The notes below the pieces were generated by a model that saw nothing but the letters and a program-made list of their open reading frames with translations, did no database searches and was not told where the DNA came from. From Salminus brasiliensis (taxonomy: Eukaryota; Chordata; Actinopteri; Characiformes; Bryconidae): a stretch of DNA of 64,000 nucleotides. The position numbers were made by a program, and so were the translations under genes. Shown here piece after piece: positions 23,560 through 35,500 of this stretch (the stretch's first letter is position 1; each line of letters begins with the position of its first letter). The stretch is from NCBI RefSeq assembly GCF_030463535.1, contig NC_132888.1, positions 32,820,769 through 32,884,768 of the forward strand. Reading direction: 5' to 3'.

Positions 23560-26500
23560 TCAGCGAGAGAAGCCTGTTGCTATACTACAGCCAACCACTT
23601 GCATCATGTCCCAGATCTGTGGAGAGAGCCCAAACACATGTTTTGTTTTATTCAGTATGAAGTTATGCAGTGTTTCCAGTCAGTTAATCAAATCGGTGTA
23701 AAGTATGTGGGTGTGTGTGAGAGACCTTAACAATACGGTCGCTTCCGCAGGTGACCATGAGGCCTCTGGTTGGATCCATGTCCATGTGGGATATATTGTG
23801 CTTTCCCTCATGGAACGTAGCCAATGGTGTCCGACTAACAGAAAGGGAAAAAGAAAAAAAAAAAGAACAATTCATCATATTTTGGAATTCTAGTCCGGAC
23901 ACTCTAACACTGGACACTTTCAAACCACTTGAAGCTTTAACAAAGACACAGAGCATAATGTGAAGCACTGAACGCAATACGTGTACTAACAGCACCCCCT
24001 TGTGAAGAAAAGTCAAGAGGTTCATCAAAACCATTACAATAACCGTTTAGGAACCGTCCAATGACTTTAGTAATTAAGTCTTGGGACAAATGGCCATGGG
24101 TGGCATGTTTCCTCATGGTTAGACTCTTAGAGCAATGTTCATGATCCGTGGCATAACATCTGTCAAACATGATGGAGTCACTGTTATGGCATGGACAGGC
24201 GTGTATTCGCACCGAACTCTAACAGCATAGGGTGGTGTCATGGTTCTGTGCACACAGTCGCAAAAAGAGAATACACGGTACGCGCTATTAGGGTAATCAT
24301 AGTAGTTTCACAAGTGAGCACGCCACGCAGTTGGATTTGCATGGTATTGTGAGAACTGTAGTGGTCTATGACTATTGCATTGGTAACTGACATCTTGTTG
24401 GCCCTGGCTTTAACATCTTATTTCAACTCATGAAATCACGGTGGATTGTGCGAGGATGTGGCTGTGTTGTAGAGTGTGTGTGTGGAAACACACTGAACAT
24501 GCTAGTGTTTACACTTACTTACTGATTAAGTAACAAACTACAAGCTGTCCTGACTACTTCAGGGCAGACTATATAGCACTAGACGGAACGAGCCGGGGTA
24601 GTCGTATGTTTTTGGGTATCTTTACACCCCTAATAGCCAAGTACAGCATTCGGCCGAGAGAAGTATGATAAAATAAGTACTTACTCTTCCTCTTTGATTG
24701 TGTTGTAGCAGTCATCACACATTCGCACCTGGAACTCAAACCCCATGATAGGGTAGGTTGAGCGTTTAGAACTACACTTCCCACAAATGGCCTTCCCACA
24801 CTTCCGGCAGTGGTGCTACAACAGGAAATAACACACAGAAAAATTCTAAATGTAATCATCTGATGTTCAATACAACAAGGTAGCACCAAGTCGACAACAC
24901 CAGCATTGTGAAATCGATAACACTTGCTATCGGTATCAAGAGAGTCCGTCAACAGGTGCACAGCAGATAATCACAAAGTACCTGTCTGAGTCCAAGAGTC
25001 TTTGTGTCCCACATTTGCTTGATGTTCCAGAAAAAGGGCTGTTCACACTTCTGACACGAGTCACTGTCCAACCACTGAGGGGCCTGCCAGAGGGAAAAGA
25101 TAGAAAGATAATAATACTGTTTATAAATACAGGCTAAAAGCTACCTAGCTACGATCTCTTCAGCTTACTAACAGTACATTGTGCTGAGAGGACAGCTACA
25201 CACTCGGGCATTGTTCAAACTTTAGGATGCACAAACTGTACTTATACAGACAGGATACACTACAGCACCACTCACTAGTGTCACTTCATTTAATTTTTTT
25301 CCCCCCTCATGTCCACAATAAAATTCATCATATTTGAGGCACAATAACAGGGCAATAGGCTTGTAACTACTGCATCTGAGCATTTTCTGCCCAAGCTTAT
25401 TATTTATAAATCAAATAACTTCTTCATAAAGGAGTTCTTTGGCACCTTTAAAAGTGCTACTTAACAGTTATTAACTTGATCTTTGTTTTTGAGGTGTAAT
25501 AAATGTTTTTGTAAGGCTGCTTTGGCTAACTTACTGCTATATTGTTATATTCAAGTACATGAACAGATGGTGTACAGCCTGACTTCATGGAAACTGAAAG
25601 CATTTGAAGAAATAATGCTGGTGTTTGAGATGGTCGTAATGTTTGTAGCCCAAGGATAAAATGGAAAACTTTATGGCCTGCGTGTTGACTTTCTTACACG
25701 TGATTACAGAGGGGCTACAGCAACATATGACGGAGTCTAGTCTAGTCTAGCATACCAGGTACATGGAGTTTTTGGGAAACAGTCACAGTGAAGTTTGGAA
25801 TTATGGGTTAATGTTCAAGACTTAGGATGAATAAACTGTACTTACTATACATACAGGATATACCACAACTCCATTCGCTACAGTCACTCGTCACTTCATT
25901 TTAAAATTGTAATCTCTAACCCCCTTCACTCCAGCCTGCAACTGTCACAGTTAGTTCTTTCCTATTTCTTTTGGTTTAGATATAGATCTATATTATTATT
26001 ACTATTCTTAATTATTACTATTATTAATTGTATTACGTCTTCCTGTTTAATTCATGATCTTAGCTGATTGATGAGACTGATTAATGCAGGACTAATAAAA
26101 ATACACCCAATAGAAACCAGGGTTTTTCGATCATCTATGTTCAAAACTTGTCTACAGTTATTAAGTTATATCAGTGGTGGCAGTAGAGAAGAAGCAAAGC
26201 CTCACAAGCATCGTAAGGGCAATGGGAGTAGCTGACAATAGAGGACGACTGCTTTTAGAATTTAATGTAATACATTTTCTTAAATACCGTTTTAATACCC
26301 TGGTACTGCGAGTCCACTAGGAGATACAGATACACATATACATTTAAGTGTGTGTGAGTGTGAGGACCTCTTCGCGCTGTGTGTCCATGTTCCACACTGT
26401 AATAGCTCCATCTGCAGAGCATGAGACCAGCTGCCTGGTGAGGTGCAGATACCGCAGGGCTTGGACTTTTTCACTGTGTGAGAGAGAAAGAGAGCGAGAC

Positions 26501-29500
26501 TGCATTTAGTACAGCCTGGCATGATATCTTTTCCAACGTTTTTGCAAGGATGGATTAAAATACACTAATTGATCTGGGACAGATATACAGATAGAATGAC
26601 GCCAAATCTCCTTTCAAAGCGCTCATTTGACAACTCAGAAAACTATTTCTACATATAACAAATTCTGCTTAAAATAAGCCGGTGTAACTATTTATCTTTA
26701 CAAGAATATGACCACACACCCAAGACCTAGGTTGGGAACCACGGAGCTTAAAAACACATAAAAATACTCGCAAAACCCCCCCAACAACAATAGCAACTGC
26801 GGTTAACGTAATACACAAGCTAATATACACATTTCCCTCTGTACAAAGGCAGTAAAAACAACATTGAGGAAAAAAATAAAGGGGGGTGTGGAGGGAATGT
26901 GCTGTTCCAGAGAAGGTTTTAAATGACAGAGCCTTATTTGTTAACCCAGGTTTAGATACTACAGCTAGGACTGATCCCTGTGCTCCAGCCAATTACATTA
27001 AGATGGTTTATTGCTCAAGGAAGAGGAAAAAACTATAAATATGTAAATATGTAGAAGGTACAGGATTTAGGAACTTATTCATTTGAAAGGAAGGGACTTA
27101 AATCATCAGGGTTTCAACATGAATGGTAAAATGCTAGTTAGACACCGAGGTGATGCTAAAAGTTGTCTGGACTCAGATGTAGTTACTGGATTGTAGAACG
27201 TTTGTGAAAAAGTTCATGACGTCTTGTCTTGGAAAGGTACTCAAGAGTGCAAAAAACTTGTGTCTCCTAAGCTACTGCAGTAAATTAGTTTGGCATGGGG
27301 GTCTCAGCACGGGAGCAACACCAACCACCTGCTTGTTCAAAAACAAGGGTCTGTGGTTGGTCATTGTGACGAAATCTACCAAACTCTCTGAAGACAGTAG
27401 TCTAGCAACACCACCACGACACTGACTCAGCTCTACCTCTTTTCTTTCCCTCCTATGTGGTCACAGGCAACAAGTATTACTCATGTTCATTCTGACTACC
27501 TAATAGTAGAGCTGCATGCAAAAGCGTTTCCACTTACTGATGTCCCTGCAGCAACAGCGTGCGCCCCTTTCTCCCGCCAATGTCCCACATAATCACGCTG
27601 TGGTCCGACGCTCCAGAGAAGAGCCATCTCTGTACAGGGTCCCACCACAGAGCACCTATGCTACCTTCAAAGGGAGAAGACAGTGAGAGATTCCTATGAG
27701 GACACCTATAATGCAACGACATCTGCTCACCAACTGTGTGTGCAAGCTTACCTTCATGCCCCTTCAGAGTAGTGATTGTGGAGTATGTCTGAGCCTCCAG
27801 CTTAAGTAGAGTGATCTGGCCAGAGTAATCACCCACAAAAGCATGCTGGGTATCGTTGTCATATCTGATCAAGTAGTCAAGGAAGCTGAGAACTAAGAGA
27901 GAGTGAGCATTTCCCGGCTGGTCATGGGGATTTGCAATTGTCGACCAAGAAACTAGCCCAAGCATGGAGTTTTCTGGGGGCCTGCTGACCAAGAGATTTT
28001 TTTCTCCCACAGTATAGGGAGTTCTCCCGTCGCTAGCTAGAGAACTGAGCATGTGGGATGTTTTTACTATTACTAGTTTACTATTTTTGTGCGTTTTTGA
28101 TGCTTTTGTAAAACGTCCTTGGGTTTAACAAATGCACCGTACAGATGATCTTATTACTATTATACCGGAGCCTGACCACCACAAGACTTCACCACGTCCT
28201 CCCAGTAGCATGGTAGATTTCCAGTGGTGCCTGCAGGCCAAGGCACATTCCGTCCTTGATAAAAGATAACCATCACCCACCCCGTTCATTTTTTTTTTTA
28301 AATTTTACTTTCATTATTGCTTCAGGAGATCTACATCAGCAGGGCGAGGAAGCACGCTGATAAAATTACAGCTGACCCCTCTCATCCTGGACATCACCTC
28401 TTCCAGACACTCCCCTCTAGAAGAAGACTGAGGCATCAAAACCAGCACAACACGACACGCTAACAGCTTTTGCCAGTTTTAGCACTCCTAAACCACAGTG
28501 GACACCTCACACCCTAATCTATAAACCTTATCTGACCTTACCAGACTGGATTTCACTGCAACACAGTACTGATACAGAACATGCACAACATTTGCACTAT
28601 GATTATTTGCACAGCTGTAAATGTTTATATAATTATTTGCTGGCCATAATAGTCTGTTTTTTACAGCTTTTCATTACTTAAAGTACTTTGTTTTACTTAT
28701 TCTTATTCTATTTATTTTGTTACATGTCATACTTGTGGTGCTACTCACCAAGTGAGTGTGGTTGGTGTGGCGCAACAGATAAAACCACTAGCTGCCAGTG
28801 AGCTACTACACCATGTGGGATACCAAGGTTCAATTCCCGGTCTGGGTGATTATGCTGGGCTTGTTATTGCTACACCAATACAAGTCCTTGGGCAAGACTC
28901 CGAACACTGCACTGGCCTAACCTCTGTAAAAGGAGTAACCTTAAGTAAGTCGCTCTGGATAAGAGCGTCAGCTAAATGCAGTAAAAATGCAAGTACAGTT
29001 CCTTGTATGTGTAACATACTTGGCAAATTGATCAGAATTCTGATTCTGATATTACGTGTCATGCTCCGTGCTGCAGTTCTGGTGCTTGATGTGTTGAGGC
29101 AGTGATGGTGCTGGAGGGACAACAGTGAGAGACTCTACCAGAACACACGAAGAACACCTCTCCAATCTCCTGCCTAATTTCAAATGTAAATAAATAAATA
29201 AATGCCCACACACCATTAGTACCAGTTGCCAAATATGCAATATTATAATATATACATGTCTTTCATGACTCAGCTTCCAGCCTGACCAGCCATGCAATTA
29301 CCAACCTACTCTTAAAGTAAAGCAAACCTGTTAGCTTGATATCCTCCGATAGTGAGCAGCATGCTTGTTGTGCCCGTCCTCCAAAAGGAATCCTACAAGG
29401 TGTAACCATAGCAACAGGCATTTTAATGACGTTGCTGTAAAGGGTCAACATGAAATGATGCTGCATGTTGGCCTGGACTGATGTAGACGTTGCATGAATT

Positions 29501-32500
29501 CTAATGTTCATTTTAAGGTGCACTGCCACATATGTGATCTCACGTGGGATGGGTGTATTTATCCTAAGTGTATTGATATCATCTGTATAATCATTTTAAC
29601 ATGAGATTATTACTATTAGCACTGGAAAAAAAAAAAAAAAAAAAAGTCTAGGTCAGCAGGAGCGCTAGACTGGGCAGAGGCGGTGTGCTATGAATGAGGT
29701 CACTGGAGTATGAGGAAAGAAAAAGAAAAAGATACAACAGAGCTATTCCAACAAAAGCAGAGGACACAAGAGGACACACCCAGCCAGGCCAAAGGTAGCA
29801 CCAGTTGAAGCACCTCTGGCAGCGATTACAGCAGTAAATTCAACAGATGATGATGTATTCAGATTCTAATTCTGGTATCTGAAGGATACTGTAGACAGGA
29901 GGCCCAGGAGCTGAAGTAGTGACGTCCCAGCATGGAGCCGCTCTGAGTGCACATCCAGCTTACACTCTTGTCATGCCCTGTACTCACCACCCACTGACTC
30001 AGAAAGGAGAACACCATGTCGGACACCCGACCCTGATGAGCTGCAACACACGGGCAAACCCATGAACACATGCACACACAGCATTTTGTAAAGGAGGTCT
30101 AGGTCAGTAGGAGTGCTAGACTGAGAAGAGGTGGTGTGCTACGAATGAGGTCAGTGGAGAAGGATGTAGTAAAAGCTACAACAGAGCTATTCCAACAAAA
30201 GCATTACAAGAGGACACACCCAGACAGGCCAAAGGTAGCACCAGCAGAAAAATATGATGGTTCACAGGACTGTTGGTTAGTAGCCACATTTGAACAACAT
30301 CGCTCAAAGCTTAAGTCATTATGCCATTACGACTGCCCTCACTCACCATCCACACCCACTGAAAAATCATTATGAGTGGCACAAATACCAATGTTTGCCC
30401 TCATTTGAGGGCTTGTCCAGACTACAGACAGATATCAGGGCCAAACACTAATGCATAGCATCCTAAACAAAAGCAAGTCAAATTCAATAGATTTAAACTG
30501 CCTATTAAAGAAAATCTCAGTGAATGGCATTTGAGTTGTTCACTCATAATGTGTAGGAGCCTGTCTGGTGCTTCAATTGCTTCCTTTTCACTTACTTAGG
30601 TTAGCGGTCATGTAAAAGCAAGATTACTACGCATTTCTAAATATTTTACTTGGTGTAGATTTTTAGATTTTGAGTTTTAGTAAAATTAATAAATGTAATT
30701 TAATACATGTAAAAATTCATACAGTAAAAATATTTTTGCTGCCATTTTTAGATGTTTTGTATTTGTAAATATTTTATAAATTCTAAAAACAAGGAGTAGA
30801 TAAAATCTCAGCATCTTTTAGGTATGGGCGATAAAGTTCGACATACGATTATCCTCTGCAGATTTAGGCAATGATTCTGTGATGAAGATACTAGGATATT
30901 GATATGAAGCATCTCATTGGAGCCCTACAACAGGCTACCTTTCATCTGTTCATGCATCACAGAACCTTTTACTTGCAGGCATCTCCAGCCTGTTCTGTTG
31001 CATCTCATTCATAGAGCGATGGGAAATTAAATTGTAAGGAATCTTTTTAATTCATGAATAGCACCTAGTGGCCTGTGATGTATAAAACATACTGCCATGA
31101 GTTGTAGCTAAAACTACAGTAGTGGCTGTTGATCAGGAATCGTCAGCTCCTACACAAGATGTTTTCTTCTCAGTGAACAACGTGCTAACATTAGTTTGTC
31201 AAAGAATCCTATTTTCTCTGTTTCTAGACATACCCTTAGAAGTACTAATTGTAGGTGCTTATAAGCTTCTATTTTGCAAGATGTTAGGTGACACAGACAA
31301 AAGGTGTCAATAGGTCTTCTGCTAAAGAAACAACACCTTACATTTAATCAGCAATACATTTTCATGTAAATTATTGCCTGTGTCAAATTACATTGCCTAC
31401 CATGTAATTATTTAATTACATCAAAGTGTTGTCAAGTTTTCTGTCCTGAGATTTCATCTACATTTTTAAATTAGGAATTATGGGTATTCATTAAATTATA
31501 GTTTCATTACAATGTTGAATGGATTTTTTTTTTACTTTTTGCCTGCATTTTACATTGTTTAAAAACATTTGAACAGCAGGGGATGCACACATTCCTGACA
31601 ACTTAGTTGGTTATTTTCATAGATAATCTGTTCCAGGAAAAAAATGACAGAACCACTTCTAATTGCTGTGTAAGCATGTGGAAGCCTTAAAGTGATCTAC
31701 AAGGGATTTTCCAACAAAGGGGAGAAACAAATGATCCTCAACTTGGAAAAGCCAATAGTGCAAATTTCCACTTCTTTGTCTCTCTCTCTCTCGGTCACAC
31801 ACTCATGGAAAGAAGGTACTTCTGACCAGTGCCATCTGGTCCTTTGCAACCAAAACAATTTTGGAGACTAGGATGGACTACACAGCTGAATGGGCACAAG
31901 AATGTTATCATATTACCTGGGTAGGTTTTCACATGGTTCATCTTGTTAAAATCCTCAGAGATGAGGAACTCCTGCATGGCACAGAGAGTAAAAGTTACAA
32001 ATACACAAGTACATTTAAATACATACATACATACATACATACACAAAAGCCCTCAATGAAGCTTATCCTTAGAGGGAAAAATCCAAAAGAAAAGAATAAG
32101 GAATATAGAGAATGTCCTGGTGTAAATCAGGCAGCAGAAGGGTGTAGCGACTAACTTACTACAATAGCTCCATTGTCCTGTCCTATGAAGATCCGCCTGC
32201 TTTCATGGTGGTACGACATACTAGAACATGGAGCTAGAAACAGACAGAGAAAAAATAAAGCAAAGGATGGATACAACTTTACCTTATAAAAAAAATCTAT
32301 TTGCATTTCCATGTACTGAGCGACACTTTCTCCCCAGAAACCTGAACATTTTGTAAGAAGGCAACAGAATGGTACACTGATTTTAATGTTTGGTTCATTT
32401 CAGACATCAAGGATCATGATCAAAGATCATTTGTATCTAAAAATAAATAAATAAATACTCAAAACTAATGGAAAGGAAAAATGTCAATGTAATACACTAC

Positions 32501-35500
32501 AATAAAAGCTACATGATTGACTTGCACACAGTTGGGTGCTGCAACAGGACAATGACCCCTATCACACATCAAAGCTGGTTGTGGAAACAGATGAAGCAGA
32601 CTAAGATTATGCTTTTGGTGTGGCCTCCCCAAAGTCCTAACCTCAACCCGATCCAAAATATGTGCTGAAAAGTTGGCTCTGTGCCAGAATTTAATTTAGT
32701 TTTAACAATTCTGGCAGAAATGGTGCGCTACAGACAGGGTCAAGGGGACAGTTGTGTTGTATGTAGAATTCAGGCCCTGTGCTGATTTCAGTAACCCAAA
32801 AACAATCAAACAAATAAATCTTTAAATATATGAAACTCTAATATCACCATGCAATTCATGTTCATGAGGAGTGTCTGTAAACTAGCAACCACAGCTGCAG
32901 TCGCTGACTCATAAGGCTGCGCAGGCAGCAAGACAGCTGCTTTCAGTTTTGGACACAGCATGTAAATATACCTCATCCTGAAGGCATCCTGAGGTTACAG
33001 AGCCGGTCTGCAGAAGGTTCTGCAGCATGGTGATACTAGCTGTTACTAGTTCTAGCTGACACTGCTGTAGAAAAGTGGGTTCTGGCAGAGCATACTTAAT
33101 ACTCACATGACACAGTATGGTAAATGCTGGGCCAGTACTGTCCACTGTCTCTCTTTAGCCATACCCGAATGGTCCTGAAACAAGATGAAACAAGATGCTA
33201 CACTTTAAAAACAGCAACCAATATTACCCTCAAATATTACACAATACTGTATCCGAGAAGCAGAACAATTCTAAAAGTAGTCACATGATGGGCCGGCCAC
33301 CATCTGACAAATGGAAACACACCCTAAGCACACTTGTTTACACAGCAGGACTCTTTGAGCTGTAACCGCAATCAAAGGGTATGTATCAGTTCCTCTTTGA
33401 AAGTTAAGACTTCAGCTTCCTGATGCACTGGATCAGGTTAGACTCAAATGAAGCACTACGCAATGCTGCCTTACCTACATAAACACTCTTACCCAAACGT
33501 ATTACACTGCTTTACTGCTCTTCACAATGTCACAAGGTAAACGAGACGATGGCAGCAACATCTAACGGCTTTAATCCTTTTACTAATACTATTTTTTAAT
33601 TCATTTATTATTTTATTTAGTATTTATCAATTAGTCTAAAGACGTTTTGCGCATGTTCAAACCGTCACAGGCTGATTATGCTGCTGTCTTGACAAAGCCC
33701 TCAGTGATGCTCGCCCTTCCAGTGTCTGTGCGTAGCAGGGCATCCTTACTTTGCAAAGCTTACAGAGATACGCAATGGGATTAGCTATATGTGATGAGAA
33801 GAATTTTGCGTAACTAATGTTAGCACGTTGTTCACTAAGGAGAAAACATCTTGTGTAGGAGCTGACGATTTCTGGTCAACAGCCACTACTGTAGTTTTAG
33901 CTAAAACTCATGGCAGTATGTTGTATACATCACAGGCCACTAGGTGCTATTCATGAATTAAAAAGATGCACTGATGCACTGGGTCAGGTTAGACTCAAAT
34001 GAAGCACTACGCAATGCTGCCATTCCTACATAAACACTGAACGTACCCAAACGTACCACACTGCTTTACTTCTCTTCACAAGGTCACAAGTAAACGAGAC
34101 AATGACAGCAACATCTAACGGCTTTAATCCTTTTACTAATACTATTACTATATACTAATTTATTTAGTATTTATCAATTAGTCTAAATACGTTTTGCGCA
34201 TGTTCAAACCGTTACAAGCTGATTACGCTTGTAACGGTTTGACCATCTTGACAAAGCCCTCAAGGATGCTCGCCCTTCCAGTGTCATATCAGGGTGTGCA
34301 TATCAGGGCACCCTTACTTTGCAAAGCTTACAAAGATACGCAAAGGGGTTAGAGATATGTATTGAGAAGAATTTAATGGTAGCGAGAAACCAGCAAGCTG
34401 TGTGAAATGTACTGGTTAACTGGTTTTTGAAGCAGTATAAGGCACTAAGCGGGTAAAACACAGCAGGTGAAAGTGTGCCAAATCCAATCTGGCGATGACA
34501 TCTGAACAGCCCCAAAATGAATAGGCCACCTTTATATACGGTAATGCAATCTGATATGTATTCAATATTACATTTACATTTACATTTATGGCATTTAGCA
34601 GACGCTCTTATCCAGCGCGACTTACAAGGTTACTCGTATTACAGAGGTGGGCCAATGTAGTGTTAGGAGTCTTGCCCAGGGACTCTTATTGGTGTAGCGC
34701 AGCATAGTCACCCAGACCGGGAATCGAACCCTGGTCTCCCACATGGTGTTGTTGTAACTCAATGGTAGGTGGTGGTGTTATCTGTTGCGCCACACCAACC
34801 ACTGTATTACAACACTCACACCATCACACTATCACCCTCTGCTCCCTGGGCGCCACAGTGATGGCTGCCCACCGGCCCGGGCACGTGTGTACGTATGTGT
34901 GTGTCACTGCACAGATAGATGAAAGGCGGAGGCCAAATCGCACCTGCGTCCGACACTAATGGTGAAGATGCTCGTCTTGTCTGAGCTTGGGAATAACTTC
35001 TTCCCAACATGCACGTTGATATGACGTGATCCTGATTACACAGCTTGTGTTTATCTGTTGTTTTATGGACTTTCGTTCATTTGAACGAGCTAGAGAAAAT
35101 AAAGCGTAGGTGTCCTACATTAGGCAGTGGCCTTAGAGGTCTACTACATGTAAAAACCTTAGAAGACAAGCCTGGATTCACAAGTCCACTCAAAATATGT
35201 GTGTTGGAGATCATGTGGCCCCTGATTCCTGGAAATCTGAGACACTGGGTTTCTCTTGAATTTGCTAGCTGGGTTAATCGTTTCACAGCAAAACAGGAAG
35301 AATGACTTTGTTTACATCCCAAGGACTGGATAAGCTAAACAGAGGCTGTCAAAACCAGCTGGACTCCCCTTTAAGAGTATAGCAGGATGTTCTCCTCCAG
35401 TCGACTGGAGGTGGCTATCAGCCATCACTGATATTTTGGGATCATTCATAAAAATATATAAAATATAAAAAACTTTTCTGTCCTGCAACAATATTTTACA

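Noticed and set aside
28757..28990. tRNA gene
   Set aside because: The A and B boxes belong to a SINE head; no cloverleaf or acceptor stem forms, and the body and tail recur in two other copies.
28752..29122. Long frames on both strands in wdfy1 intron 5
   Set aside because: They cover the SINE and its flank; no splice or protein evidence.
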